Shown here in pieces: positions 1 to 9,203 of a DNA stretch of 39,321 nt. Numbering within the stretch: position 1 is the first letter of the stretch; each line of letters starts with the position of its first letter. A program made the position numbers and the translations under genes. Origin of the DNA: Pseudomonadota bacterium (GTDB lineage Bacteria; Pseudomonadota; Gammaproteobacteria; GCA-001735895); assembly GCA_022563685.1 (NCBI GenBank), contig JADFMY010000016.1, positions 1-39,321 on the forward strand. Reading direction: 5' to 3'. The notes beneath the pieces are model-generated. The model saw only the letters and a list, made by a program, of their open reading frames with translations. It was not told the DNA's origin and did not search any database.

Positions 1-885
1 TAGAGTGTGGCTGTAAGTTGCTTCATCGCAGTCGCCGTGTTGTTATGCTGCGAGCGATCATTCTGACGCTGTACCACTACATTGGTCGGTAAATGGGTAA
101 TTCGAACCGCTGATTCGGTGCGGTTAACATGTTGCCCCCCGGCACCACTCGCGCGATAAACATCGATGCGCAAATCGGATGGATCGATTTCAATTTCTAT
201 ATCGTCGTCCACCTCGGGTGATACAAAAGCAGCTGCGAACGATGTATGGCGGCGGTTTCCAGAATCGAAAGGCGACTTCCGTACCAGCCGGTGAACGCCC
301 GTTTCTGTACGCAGCCAGCCATAGGCATAAGGCCCCTCGAAGCGAATCGTGGCGCTTTTAATCCCGGCTACATCTCCGTCAGACACTTCAATTAGCTCAG
401 TTTTAAAGCCCTTGGCTTCTCCCCAGCGTAGATACATGCGCAGCAGCATATTGGCCCAGTCCTGAGCTTCTGTTCCGCCCGATCCCGACTGGATTTCAAG
501 GAAAGCGTTACATTCGTCCATTTCCCCTGAAAACATTCGGCGAAATTCCAGCTCCGCCACAGTTTTTTCCACCCTTTGGAGATCGTGCATAATTTCCTCT
601 ACGATCGAGCTATCGTCTTCCATGACTGCCAGTTCGAGCAGCTCACTGCTATCGCGAATTGACTGGCTACTGGCGTCAAGGCCACCCACGACAGCGCTCA
701 GGCTGGCTTTTTCCCGGCCTAATTGCTGAGCCTTTTCAGGATCGTTCCAGATATTCGGGTTTTCAAGTTCTAACTGGACTTCTTCGAGCTTTTCTTTTTT
801 TAAATCGTAGTCAAAGATACCCCCGTAATAATCCAATACGTGATTCGAGACTTTCTATGTGTTGGGTAATTGGACCGATTTCCAA
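1..885 (-). CDS. prfB: Peptide chain release factor 2 (RF2), 3' end cut by window
   Basis: RF2 ends translation at UGA and UAA by triggering peptidyl-tRNA hydrolysis on the ribosome. On the minus strand the GGQ catalytic motif (SGAGGQHV) lies at 132-140 and the stop-codon-reading SPF motif (KSPFDSG) at 267-275. The first 24 codons read to an in-frame TGA at 813-811 inside the classical CTT TGA C site, and the protein continues in the +1 frame ([11 protein letters not shown]). The reading frame has no ATG. TTG at 885-883 gives MEIGPI, matching the usual MEINPI start of RF2 proteins, so I place the start there; ATT at 888-886 is the only other nearby choice. About 75 C-terminal residues lie outside the window, judged against the 365-residue E. 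coli protein. In many relatives prfB follows recJ directly; here two genes separate them. Confidence 0.96.
810..824 (-). promoter_or_regulatory. prfB: Programmed +1 frameshift site of prfB
   Basis: The minus strand reads CGG GGG TAT CTT TGA C. A G-rich Shine-Dalgarno-like run (824-820) sits three bases before the CTT slippery codon (816-814), followed by the in-frame UGA (813-811) and a C. This is the known RF2 autoregulatory site: when RF2 is scarce the ribosome pauses at UGA and slips +1 to make full-length RF2. Coding continues as GAC TAC GAT (D Y D). Confidence 0.96.
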
Positions 886-1186
886 AATGTGTGCCTGCGC
901 TTCGAAAAGCTGAGATTTTACCTGATGTTGATCACCTTGCAATGCAGATATCGTCGATCAGGTGCTTTTTCAGGGTGATAATGACGGGCAACCACTCACT
1001 CCGACGTTATAGGACAGAAATAGAAAAGCGAATTTTATGCTCACAATTCCGCTAATCCGGGTTGGTTCTTGCTATTTTTATTCGGGTCTATTTTTTACCA
1101 TTATTTTCTCTCGGTAGTGGCGCATTTTACTTTCTTTTATGGTAGAGTGTGCCGCGAATTTTTTTGACCCCGAGGTAAAATTAAAA
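886..1186. promoter_or_regulatory. Divergent intergenic region, prfB / coiled-coil gene
   Basis: This stretch separates the divergent prfB and coiled-coil genes. An extended -10 (TGG TAGAGT, 1141-1148) points right and would start a transcript near 1155. I see no convincing -35. GAGG at 1172-1175 precedes a GTG at 1187. A 24-codon stop-to-stop frame on the minus strand upstream of prfB shows no recognisable protein. Nothing else is seen. Confidence 0.4.
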
Positions 1187-1930
1187 GTGAGTCCAGCAGA
1201 TAGTGAAATTCAGTTACAGGTCTGGAAAGACCTGGCAATCAGTAAACAAATTTTAATGGGGGCGGCCACCGATGCCCTCGGACTGGATGCTGGATGTAGC
1301 ACCGATGAATTGAAAGAAGCCCTGGAAAAGGCCATTCAACGAGCCCGGGAAGCCGATATCAACATCGTTAAGATTCGCGAGCAGGCCGACCAGGAAATTG
1401 CCGATATGAAAGCGCAGGTAAAATCCAGCGAACAGCAGCGACTCGAAGCAGAAGCGAGAATTGCCGCTGCGGAAAAAACCAGCGAAACAGCAGGCAGACA
1501 GCTAGCCGTCGGTCGCACCGAAAACGCCGAAGTACTGAAAAAAGCGCGCGCTGAGGTTGCCGACAAACAGAACAAACTCAAAGCCATCTCCAAAGCCCTG
1601 GCCGACACCCCGGAAAACGTGGTCAGGAAGCTAAAGACCCTGAAGAAACAGAAGCTTGAAGAATCCAGACTAAAATCGCAAACCGAATCCAAGTTGCTGG
1701 CGACACGTAAGGAAAAAGCGAAGATTGAAGCCCAATTAGAAACTCAAAAGTCTTTGCTCGAACAAAGTTCAAAGCTAATCGAGCAGGTGAGAGAGTTTCA
1801 TGACCTTTGTACCAGGCAAAATAAGAAGATCAAGTCCTTGAGCGATGATAAGAAGCACGTCTTCAAAATCCCCAAACTCGACCAGGAATTACTCGAGTCA
1901 CTCGAAAAGGCAGTTTCTGGCGACAAATAG
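1187..1930 (+). CDS. Hypothetical coiled-coil protein
   Basis: I do not recognise a named family. The protein (about 247 residues) opens with a short globular-looking helix (QLQVWKDLAISKQILMGAA), then from roughly residue 40 to 225 is almost entirely Ala/Glu/Lys/Gln/Arg-rich heptad-like sequence, a long coiled coil. It ends in a charged tail. It has no signal peptide, membrane segment or metal motif, so it is probably cytosolic. An in-frame ATG lies upstream at 1139 but sits at the extended -10 (1141-1148) and lacks a ribosome site; GTG 1187 has GAGG eleven bases upstream, so I prefer it. If 1139 is used the protein is 263 residues. The gene stands alone, convergent with the decarboxylase gene, splitting the usual recJ-prfB pair. 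A structural or scaffolding role is only a guess. Confidence 0.72.
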   Translation: MSPADSEIQLQVWKDLAISKQILMGAATDALGLDAGCSTDELKEALEKAIQRAREADINIVKIREQADQEIADMKAQVKSSEQQRLEAEARIAAAEKTSETAGRQLAVGRTENAEVLKKARAEVADKQNKLKAISKALADTPENVVRKLKTLKKQKLEESRLKSQTESKLLATRKEKAKIEAQLETQKSLLEQSSKLIEQVREFHDLCTRQNKKIKSLSDDKKHVFKIPKLDQELLESLEKAVSGDK

Positions 1931-1941
1931 TATTTGCATCG

Positions 1942-1965
1942 TTCATTCATCGCACTGTGAATGAA
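1942..1965. terminator. Hairpin between convergent genes
   Basis: TTCATTCA (1942-1949) pairs perfectly with TGAATGAA (1958-1965) over an eight-base loop, between the stops of the convergent coiled-coil and decarboxylase genes. The U-tract is poor on both strands, so it is at best a weak bidirectional terminator. Confidence 0.4.
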
Positions 1966-1972
1966 ACCTCCT

Positions 1973-3133
1973 TTAACTCCCTGCTGTCGTTGGCATCAGT
2001 GGTGGCGCGGCCACCGACACATAGGTCTCTGGGAAAAATCCATTGAAACGGGTTGCAGCCGCGTTGGTATAAGCGCCAGCTTGCCCGATTTCGATCCAGT
2101 CTCCCTCTTCAGCATCGTCCGGTAGATGAAAAGGCATCGGCAAGATATCAAGATTGTCACAGGTAGGCCCGAGAATGGTGAAGTCCTGGCTGGTGCTGGA
2201 AATACTCCGGTAGGGATTAATCAGGCGCGTTGGCAACTTCATCTTACCGAACACAGTCTCTGACAGACTCTGATAAATACCATCGTTTATGTATAGCCTG
2301 TCGTCTTTGCGTAACTGAATCTGAGTCAGCAACGAACACCCGCTGGCTACCAAAGCCCGGCCAGGCTCACACATCAGTACGCAATCTCGGCGCAATTTAG
2401 CCTGATCAAAAGCACGCTGGATTGAGTCGAAATACTCTTCCAAAGGAGGTGGCTGGTCGTCTTCATACAGAGCCGGAAATCCTCCGCCAACATCCAGGTA
2501 ATGGACCGGAACATCGGCTTCCGCTATCACCTCCAGCGCGGTTTTGATGCCATCTACGAAAGCCTCTGGCGATCGACACTGCGAGCCAACATGAAATGCC
2601 ACCCCGGTTTGAAAGTGAGCTTTGTGAACCTGACGCAAGAGTTCTGCAGCCTGATCCGCGGGCACGCCAAATTTATCGGAAAGCTGGTACTGGGCATCGT
2701 GTTCTGGCGTCACGATGCGTACTAGCACTACGAGCCCATCGCCTCCTCCTGTCGTATCGATAAGTTTCTCCAGTTCTTTTACATGGTCGATAACGTAATG
2801 ATCGACGCTATAGACCTGGTGGGCCGTGCTAATCGCTGCACGAGCCTTTACCGGATGCATGAAATAACAATCCGCCTGCGGAAAATGCTCACGAACCAGG
2901 GCTATTTCGACCAGGGACGCGGTATCGAAATGACGGATACCCGCTTCGTATAATGCTCGTAGCACTTCAAGATGGGGATTGCATTTCACCGCGTATAGTA
3001 CTCTGCCCGGAAACATATCCAGAAAAAAACGTGCCTGCCGGTCAATTTCAGCAGGGCGCAAACAATATACCGGGTAACCCGGTTTTAGTTTCTCTATGAC
3101 TTGCTCCACGGTTTCAAAACAAGGGATTGGCAT
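1973..3133 (-). CDS. PLP-dependent ornithine/lysine decarboxylase, fold type III
   Basis: This is a eukaryotic-type (alanine racemase fold) basic amino acid decarboxylase, expected to turn ornithine and/or lysine into putrescine or cadaverine. Visible motifs are the PLP-binding Lys50 in YAVKCN, HVGSQ at 181-185, the glycine loop GGG at 216-218, EPGRA at 256-260 (phosphate binding), GPTCDNLD at 323-330 with the dimer-contributed catalytic Cys325, and GAYTNAAATRFNGF from 353. The 386-residue length is normal. It is last in the run from pepN, 64 bases after recJ, and has only a weak GGA ribosome site. Ornithine versus lysine preference cannot be read safely from the sequence. Confidence 0.9.
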   Translation of the reverse strand: MPIPCFETVEQVIEKLKPGYPVYCLRPAEIDRQARFFLDMFPGRVLYAVKCNPHLEVLRALYEAGIRHFDTASLVEIALVREHFPQADCYFMHPVKARAAISTAHQVYSVDHYVIDHVKELEKLIDTTGGGDGLVVLVRIVTPEHDAQYQLSDKFGVPADQAAELLRQVHKAHFQTGVAFHVGSQCRSPEAFVDGIKTALEVIAEADVPVHYLDVGGGFPALYEDDQPPPLEEYFDSIQRAFDQAKLRRDCVLMCEPGRALVASGCSLLTQIQLRKDDRLYINDGIYQSLSETVFGKMKLPTRLINPYRSISSTSQDFTILGPTCDNLDILPMPFHLPDDAEEGDWIEIGQAGAYTNAAATRFNGFFPETYVSVAAPPLMPTTAGS

Positions 3134-3197
3134 CAGGGTATCCGGTATCGAGTGAGTCTGCCGACTCTAAAAAATGGTATTGTGTCACAGCAGCCCG

Positions 3198-4949
3198 CTA
3201 AAAAATATCGCGGATTAGTAACTGTAAAGATTCTTCGCCACGAAAGCGATTGGCATTTAATTCAAAGTGAATATGGATACGATCAAAAGGTTTATTTAGA
3301 ATCGATGTCGGTTGAAAAAATGCGATGGCGTCGAGTGTCGTTATATCTTCATCCGGGCTATTTAAAGGCCTTAGCACCAGTTTCAAATGTTGCCCACCAA
3401 GCACGCGTTGACCCAGCACCTGGAACTCCCCCACGAAACTGGGGACTGGAAATCGTTGCCCCCAGGGGCCCAGGTTATGGAGTTCCTGCGCGAAATCGAG
3501 GCTTAGATACTGCTGTTCCAGTTCGCCGTCACATTCGATAACGGCAGAGAAACAGCTCGGATCGGCAATCTCCTCGATGACCCGATGAAACGCCTCGGTA
3601 AACTGATCCAGTGAAGTAGCCACCAGGCTAAGCCCTGCAGCCATTGCATGTCCACCAAACTTGAGAATCATGCCCGGATAGCGTTTATCCACGCAATCGA
3701 GCATGTCGCGCAGGTGTATCCCCTGAATCGAACGACCCGAACCTTTCAGTATATCGTCATCTGATCTGGCAAAGACGATGCTCGGCCGATGATACTTTTC
3801 GCAAATCTTCGCAGCGACAATCCCAACTATACCCTCGTGCCATCCCTCCTGGTACAATACGATGCCGCACCTGTCTTTCAAGTGCCCCTGAGGGTACAAG
3901 TCCTGATCTTTCAGGCTGGCTAATTGTTGCTGGGCTTCGTCGGACATTTGCTGCTGGATATCCCGACGCTTTCGATTGATTTCATCGAGCTGCCCGGCCA
4001 ACAAACGAGCCCGGGTTTCATCATCGCTTAGCAGGCACCGCACACCGGTTGTCATGTCGTCCAGACGGCCAGCTGCATTAATCCTGGGTGCAATCGCAAA
4101 ACCGATATCTGCACTCGAGAGTTTATCCATCTGCTTCTTTGCAATATCGATCAATGCTTTGACACCTGGCGCGCAAAGCCCCTTACGGATGCGTCTTAAG
4201 CCCTCGTTGACCAATACCCGATTGTTATAATCGAGTGGCACCAGATCCGCTACCGTTCCTATGGCCACCAGATCGAGGCAACAGGACAGATTGGGTTCGA
4301 CGCGCTGCTGGTTAAACCAGCCTGTTTCTCTGAGGCTTTTGCGCAAGGCCAGCATCAGGTAAAACGCCACGCCAACACCGGCAAGATTCTTAGCCTGTTT
4401 CTCATCGGGCCAGGCATTTTGATCGACAATCACGCTGGCGTTCGGAAGTTCGTTGGCGGGCAAATGGTGATCGGTTACGATCACATCGATGCTGTGCTCG
4501 CGCAGCAACGAAATGCCATCGTGACTGGAAATACCATTATCAACGGTAATAACGCAGTCAGGATTGAGTTCGACTATCCGCTGTGCACTCGAGGTAGATA
4601 ATCCATAGCCATCGATAAAACGATCGGGCATCAGGTAAGCGGTATTTTGATATCCGAACAGGGCCATCGCGCGGATACAAAGGGCAGTGCTGGTAGCACC
4701 ATCGACATCGTAATCACCAAAGATCAGTATCGACCGATCTTGCAAGAAGCAATTCGCCAGTAGTTCGGCTGCTTCCTGCAGGTTCCTGATAGCATCAGGC
4801 GGCAGCAGTTTGGTGAGGCTATAGTCTGTCTCGGCCATAGACTGCACATTGCGCGCAGCCAGTATGCGTCTGCATACGGGGTGTAAATTTACCTCGCCGG
4901 GTAAATTCGATTCGGGAATCGGACGCACGATATAGGGGTTGGTTAGCAT
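3198..4949 (-). CDS. recJ: Single-stranded-DNA-specific 5'-3' exonuclease RecJ
   Basis: RecJ degrades single-stranded DNA 5' to 3' in RecF-pathway recombination, mismatch repair and base excision repair. The DHH phosphoesterase signature is intact: DYDVDG at 79-84, DNG at 137-139 and TDHH at 159-162. The DHHA1 substrate-binding part carries GGHAMAAGL from 432, and a C-terminal OB-like region follows. At 583 residues it is close to E. coli RecJ (577). The ATG is three bases after the stop of the upstream RpfE-like gene, indicating translational coupling. The recJ-rpfE neighbourhood is also known from Xanthomonas. Confidence 0.97.
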   Translation of the reverse strand: MLTNPYIVRPIPESNLPGEVNLHPVCRRILAARNVQSMAETDYSLTKLLPPDAIRNLQEAAELLANCFLQDRSILIFGDYDVDGATSTALCIRAMALFGYQNTAYLMPDRFIDGYGLSTSSAQRIVELNPDCVITVDNGISSHDGISLLREHSIDVIVTDHHLPANELPNASVIVDQNAWPDEKQAKNLAGVGVAFYLMLALRKSLRETGWFNQQRVEPNLSCCLDLVAIGTVADLVPLDYNNRVLVNEGLRRIRKGLCAPGVKALIDIAKKQMDKLSSADIGFAIAPRINAAGRLDDMTTGVRCLLSDDETRARLLAGQLDEINRKRRDIQQQMSDEAQQQLASLKDQDLYPQGHLKDRCGIVLYQEGWHEGIVGIVAAKICEKYHRPSIVFARSDDDILKGSGRSIQGIHLRDMLDCVDKRYPGMILKFGGHAMAAGLSLVATSLDQFTEAFHRVIEEIADPSCFSAVIECDGELEQQYLSLDFAQELHNLGPWGQRFPVPSFVGEFQVLGQRVLGGQHLKLVLRPLNSPDEDITTLDAIAFFQPTSILNKPFDRIHIHFELNANRFRGEESLQLLIRDIF

Positions 4950-4952
4950 GGA

Positions 4953-5957
4953 TTATTCGCCAGAAAAATGGTGCAGGCTTTGCGGTTGTTTCCAGAATCT
5001 GATTGAGGAAAAGGCCGACAGGATAAAATCGTATCGGTAACTCGCCCAAAGCTTCAGACTACACCGCTGTGATTTAACCCGGTGGATTGCCGGTTTAAAC
5101 AATTGCTGCTCCAATCGGCTCAACAATAGTTTCAAATTTTCATCCCGGACAGATTTCAAGGTTTCGAGAATCGATAATTCGATGCAAATAGCATGATTGC
5201 GAACATCCTTGTCACCGAATGCCTCGAGTTCACTATTTGAAATCCCCAGTTTGTCTGCAAAACGGTTTAATGCATCGTCACTGGTGTACCAGTGAATATC
5301 CTTACTGTGCAGTTCAGGGAGTTGACCGCCCCCCCAGCACCACAGGCTATTGATCGATAACAACCCTTTTTCGAACCGCTTTTGATTGATTTCGTGCGCG
5401 TGCATGAACATTTGTATTTCGTTGATCAATTGATACCAGGGCATCCTTTGCTTCGACTGTTCCAGGTATTGATCCGCTTTTTTGCCAAGAACCGACAGAT
5501 AATGTGGATAGTTATCGGGCGCTTCGCATTGCTTTAAGTGTATCAACCATAGCCGATCAGATACTGCTTTTATATAACAATCTACATTAAATATATTGTT
5601 TAAATCATTGATTATTAAGATTATATCGTCTTTTGTTTCTTTCGTATTATCGAGGGGTAAGACAATTGCATTACGCATATCAGGTTTGAGATGAACCGCC
5701 TGGCAGAGCAAATGAGCAGCGTCACCTGTAGATGATTTATCCCTATAGGCATGCGCCAGGGGTAAGCACTGAATACCCGATAGACCCAGGCTTTCTGTAA
5801 GCATAGGCTCGAATTCGTATACCTGGTTATTTACCCTGGTAGCGTAGCGCAATATATAATTCAATGCGGGTAATTCCCGATCCAGAAATCCTGAATCGAA
5901 TTCGTGTAATGGCAGCTTGAAAAGGCCGGGTATAATCAGTTCGATACTGGCTGACAT
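4953..5957 (-). CDS. RpfE-like protein (COG4255, phosphoglycerate mutase-like)
   Basis: The protein belongs to the RpfE-type group found beside recJ in Xanthomonas and other gammaproteobacteria, distantly related to cofactor-independent phosphoglycerate mutases. The family hallmark is the block INSLWCWGGG (202-211), preceded by the helix MFMHAHEINQKRFEKGLLS. The 334-residue length is typical. No signal peptide or membrane segment is visible, and I do not see the metal-binding residues of an active mutase, so catalysis is doubtful. It lies seven bases after pepN and three before recJ. In Xanthomonas the rpf cluster links such genes to pathogenicity-factor regulation, but the molecular role of this family is not established. 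Confidence 0.82.
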   Translation of the reverse strand: MSASIELIIPGLFKLPLHEFDSGFLDRELPALNYILRYATRVNNQVYEFEPMLTESLGLSGIQCLPLAHAYRDKSSTGDAAHLLCQAVHLKPDMRNAIVLPLDNTKETKDDIILIINDLNNIFNVDCYIKAVSDRLWLIHLKQCEAPDNYPHYLSVLGKKADQYLEQSKQRMPWYQLINEIQMFMHAHEINQKRFEKGLLSINSLWCWGGGQLPELHSKDIHWYTSDDALNRFADKLGISNSELEAFGDKDVRNHAICIELSILETLKSVRDENLKLLLSRLEQQLFKPAIHRVKSQRCSLKLWASYRYDFILSAFSSIRFWKQPQSLHHFSGE

Positions 5958-5964
5958 ACGCTGT

Positions 5965-8589
5965 TCAGTTTGACCTGCCCTGCAAGCTGGTGGTGATCAA
6001 CTCGTTCAAATCGTTAGAGATATTTTTGCTCGACATCATCCTTTCAACCTGCTGTCTCATCATTTTTCCCTGAGTCGGAATCAGCTTCCTCCAATGCAGA
6101 AATGCATGCGCCATTCTCGCCGCTACCTGCGGGTTAATCGCATCGAGTTGCATGATTTTGCCTGCAACAAATTCATATCCAGCGCCGTCACTCTGGTGAA
6201 AAGCGCTCGAATTCGCGATTAATGCGCCTAGCAGGGATCGGGCCCGGTTAGGGTTATGCAGGGTGTAGGCTTCATGGTCGAACAGGGAAATAATATGATC
6301 CAGCGCACCATCGGCATAGGACGAAGCCTGGGCGCTAAACCACTTATCGACCACCAGCGCAGTAGCCTGCCACTGTTGATAAAATTGTGCGACGATTTGA
6401 TCTCTATGCCGATTTTGATAATGCACGATGGGTGCCAGGCATCCCATCTGGTCGGTCATGTTATCCGCAGCTTCGAACTGTCGCAGGCACAAATCGAAAT
6501 ATTCTGCTTTGTCGAGTGTTAGCAAATAGTTCAGGCAGGTGTTCTTCAGCCTGCGTTTGGCAATATCATCAGGTTCACTACGATACCCTGACTGGCTAGG
6601 TGAACTGTGGTAGTGCCCTGCCAGTAACTGTTCGTGTTTGTGCGCCAGCGCGCGCCGCACACGCTCACGCACCTTGCGTATCTTGTGAATATCGACCATA
6701 TCAAGCATTTCGCCCAGGTATTTTTCACTGGGTAATACAAGCATTTCCGCCATTAACTGAATATCCATTTCGGCGTCGTTCAGTATTATCCCAAAGTTAT
6801 CGACCAGACCCTGCATTTGTTCAGACCAGCGATCAGGCCTGGAGTCGAGCATCTTGAGCATGACTCCAGTGGCATATTGCTGGCTCGCTTCCCAGCGGTT
6901 GAATGGATCGGTATCGCAGGACATCAGCAATGCCAGCTCTGCGTCACTGTGATCTGTCTGCAATATAACCGGCGCCGAAAATCCCCTGAATGCGGAGACC
7001 ACGGGTAAATCGCTGATATCGTTAAAACGCAGGGTTTGCTCAGCTTCACGGATATTGACCATGAGTTCCTTACTACCGCCGGCATCGAGCGCGATAGCCT
7101 GTCCTTCCGGGTCGAATAATGACAGTCGCATCGGTATATGAAACGCACGATTCGACTTGCCGCTGGTCTGGCCCGCATCCTGTTTTATCTTCAGCTCGAG
7201 ACTATTTTTCCCGGCGTCGTACCGACGCCTGATTTCGACCCCTGGAGTACCCGATTGCTCATACCAACGTTGAAATTGATCGAGATCGATTCCCGAAGCA
7301 TCCTGCATTGCCAGCCTGAAATCATCGGTAGTAACCGCCTGCCCATCGTGGCGCTGAAAATACAGATCCATGCCTTGACGAAAACGCTCTCTGCCCAGGA
7401 TGGTGTGCAGCATACGCACCACTTCTGCACCCTTGTTGTAAACCGTGGCAGTGTAGAAATTATTGATTTCCTGATACGAAGTCGGTTGCACCGGATGCGC
7501 CATCGGGCCCGCATCTTCCGGGAACTGATGATTACGCAATACCCGCACATCGGAAATACGCTGGATCGCCCGAGAGCTCATGTCGGCACTGAATTCCTGA
7601 TCCCGAAACACGGTTAAGCCCTCTTTCAAACTCAATTGAAACCAGTCGCGGCAGGTTACGCGATTACCGGTCCAGTTATGGAAATACTCGTGTCCTATGA
7701 CCGCTTCTATCGCATGATAATCGCCATCGGTCGCGGTCTGCGGGTTAGCCAGTACGTACCTGGTATTGAATACATTGAGCCCCTTGTTTTCCATTGCGCC
7801 CATATTAAAGTCGTCGACCGCGACGACCATATACAAGTCCAGATCGTACTCGAGTCCAAACGTCTCTTCGTCCCATCTCATCGCTTTTTGTAAAGACGCC
7901 AGGGCGTGGCCACATTTTTCGCGATTGTGATGCTCGGTAAAAAACTGAAGGGCTACCGTTTTTCCAGATCTGGTTACAAATTCGCCATCGACGTTAGCCA
8001 AATCACCGGCTACCAGGGCAAACAGGTAACTGGGTTTAGGATACGGATCTACCCACTCGACCCAGTGCCGGTCCCCTGCCCCGCCGGTATTCACTCGATT
8101 ACCGTTGGATAAAAGTACCGGGAGCTTTGTCCTGTCACCGATGATACGCGTGGTAAACACCGACATGACGTCGGGCCTGTCGATAGTGTAGGTGATATAA
8201 CGAAAACCTTCGGCTTCGCACTGGGTGTAGAAGTTCCCACTCGACAAATAAAGGCCTTCGAGACGGGTATTGGCTGACGGGTTGATTTCTACTTCACAGG
8301 CCAGTACAAATTCGTCCGGCACGGTAAAAATGGTCAACTGCTCGGCACCCAACCGGTATTGATCGGCTTGCAATGGAACCTCATCGATGCTCAGGTTCAA
8401 AAGCTTAAGTTCAACACCATCGAGCTCCAACGGTACTGATTTATCGGGGCACTGTCTTGATATATACAATCGACTTTTAACCCGGGTTTGCTCGGTATCC
8501 AGGTCAAATTCAAGCCGGGTTTCATTGATTCTAAAGTCGGGTGAACGATAGTCACTCAGATATTTACGCTGATGTTGGACGGTTTTCAT
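5965..8589 (-). CDS. pepN: Aminopeptidase N (M1 family)
   Basis: PepN is a cytosolic zinc aminopeptidase with broad specificity that finishes breakdown of peptides released by ATP-dependent proteases. The exopeptidase motif GAMEN is at 264-268, the zinc site HEYFH at 300-304, and the third ligand Glu323 in LKEGLT. These sit three residues beyond the E. coli positions, and the 874-residue length matches the family (870). The C-terminal part continues into the helical ERAP1/DUF3458-type domain. It is the first gene of a probable four-gene operon (pepN, RpfE-like, recJ, decarboxylase). Confidence 0.97.
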   Translation of the reverse strand: MKTVQHQRKYLSDYRSPDFRINETRLEFDLDTEQTRVKSRLYISRQCPDKSVPLELDGVELKLLNLSIDEVPLQADQYRLGAEQLTIFTVPDEFVLACEVEINPSANTRLEGLYLSSGNFYTQCEAEGFRYITYTIDRPDVMSVFTTRIIGDRTKLPVLLSNGNRVNTGGAGDRHWVEWVDPYPKPSYLFALVAGDLANVDGEFVTRSGKTVALQFFTEHHNREKCGHALASLQKAMRWDEETFGLEYDLDLYMVVAVDDFNMGAMENKGLNVFNTRYVLANPQTATDGDYHAIEAVIGHEYFHNWTGNRVTCRDWFQLSLKEGLTVFRDQEFSADMSSRAIQRISDVRVLRNHQFPEDAGPMAHPVQPTSYQEINNFYTATVYNKGAEVVRMLHTILGRERFRQGMDLYFQRHDGQAVTTDDFRLAMQDASGIDLDQFQRWYEQSGTPGVEIRRRYDAGKNSLELKIKQDAGQTSGKSNRAFHIPMRLSLFDPEGQAIALDAGGSKELMVNIREAEQTLRFNDISDLPVVSAFRGFSAPVILQTDHSDAELALLMSCDTDPFNRWEASQQYATGVMLKMLDSRPDRWSEQMQGLVDNFGIILNDAEMDIQLMAEMLVLPSEKYLGEMLDMVDIHKIRKVRERVRRALAHKHEQLLAGHYHSSPSQSGYRSEPDDIAKRRLKNTCLNYLLTLDKAEYFDLCLRQFEAADNMTDQMGCLAPIVHYQNRHRDQIVAQFYQQWQATALVVDKWFSAQASSYADGALDHIISLFDHEAYTLHNPNRARSLLGALIANSSAFHQSDGAGYEFVAGKIMQLDAINPQVAARMAHAFLHWRKLIPTQGKMMRQQVERMMSSKNISNDLNELITTSLQGRSN

Positions 8590-8709
8590 CGATTTCGTGT
8601 TGAATAAAACTGGAACGAAGTGTACCCGAAAGTATCGAGCTCTCGCTAGGCGGTGACTGAGCTTTTTATCACAACCATACCGGGTGCCCTAAATAGACCT
8701 GCTCGGGGC

Positions 8710-8737
8710 TTGCGATACCGGGCAATTCGGCTATCAT
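8710..8737 (+). promoter_or_regulatory. Candidate sigma-70 promoter of ndk
   Basis: TTGCGA (8710-8715) and TATCAT (8732-8737) are 16 bases apart, placing the transcript start near 8744. This puts an upstream in-frame ATG at 8736 inside the -10 and supports the start at 8772. Confidence 0.6.
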
Positions 8738-8771
8738 GCGCACATTTTTGACCCACTGGAGTAGTCTAAAA

Positions 8772-9203
8772 ATGGCTATAGAACGTACTATTTCTATTAT
8801 CAAGCCTGATGCGGTAGCAAAAAATGTTATCGGCGAAATTTACAGCCGCTTTGAAAAGGCAGGCTTGCGTATCGTCGCAGCGCGCATGGAGCATTTAAGC
8901 GCCGAGAAAGCGGGCGAATTCTACGCGGTTCACAAGGAACGGCCGTTTTACCACGACCTGATCGAATTTATGACCTCCGGACCCGTTATAGTTCAGGTGC
9001 TGGAAGGCGAAGATGCGATCGACAGGAATCGTGAAGTCATGGGTGCTACCAATCCGGCCGAAGCTGCGGCTGGTACGATTCGGGCCGACTTTGCACAAAC
9101 CCTCGACGAAAATGCGGTTCATGGATCAGATGGAGCAGAGACGGCACGAGCCGAAATCGAATTCTTTTTTGGCGCCGACGGTATTTGCGCCAGAACACGT
9201 TAG
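8772..9203 (+). CDS. ndk: Nucleoside diphosphate kinase
   Basis: Ndk transfers the gamma phosphate between nucleoside triphosphates and diphosphates through a phosphohistidine, balancing NTP and dNTP pools. The signature [12 protein letters not shown] contains catalytic His117, and the N-terminal [15 protein letters not shown] is the family opening. At 143 residues it has the standard length. ATG 8772 is preceded by GGAG at 8757-8760. An upstream ATG at 8736 would add twelve residues but overlaps the -10 hexamer. The gene is not followed by rlmN-pilW as in many gammaproteobacteria; a structured repeat begins right after its stop codon. Confidence 0.97.
   Translation: MAIERTISIIKPDAVAKNVIGEIYSRFEKAGLRIVAARMEHLSAEKAGEFYAVHKERPFYHDLIEFMTSGPVIVQVLEGEDAIDRNREVMGATNPAEAAAGTIRADFAQTLDENAVHGSDGAETARAEIEFFFGADGICARTR

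Noticed and set aside
886-990. Short 24-codon frame upstream of prfB as a leader peptide
   Set aside because: It has no ATG and no clear ribosome site, and it ends before the prfB start without an attenuator-like structure.
3147-3180. Hairpin GAGTC/GACTC with an adjacent T-run after recJ
   Set aside because: On the minus strand, the direction of transcription, the T-run precedes the hairpin, so it is not an intrinsic terminator.
6256-8112. Several plus-strand open frames opposite pepN
   Set aside because: They are antisense shadows of a conserved gene, with no ribosome sites or recognisable protein content.
8736-8771. Upstream ATG that would extend Ndk by twelve residues
   Set aside because: It overlaps the TATCAT -10, has no ribosome site, and the added residues do not belong to the family; ATG 8772 gives the standard 143 residues.
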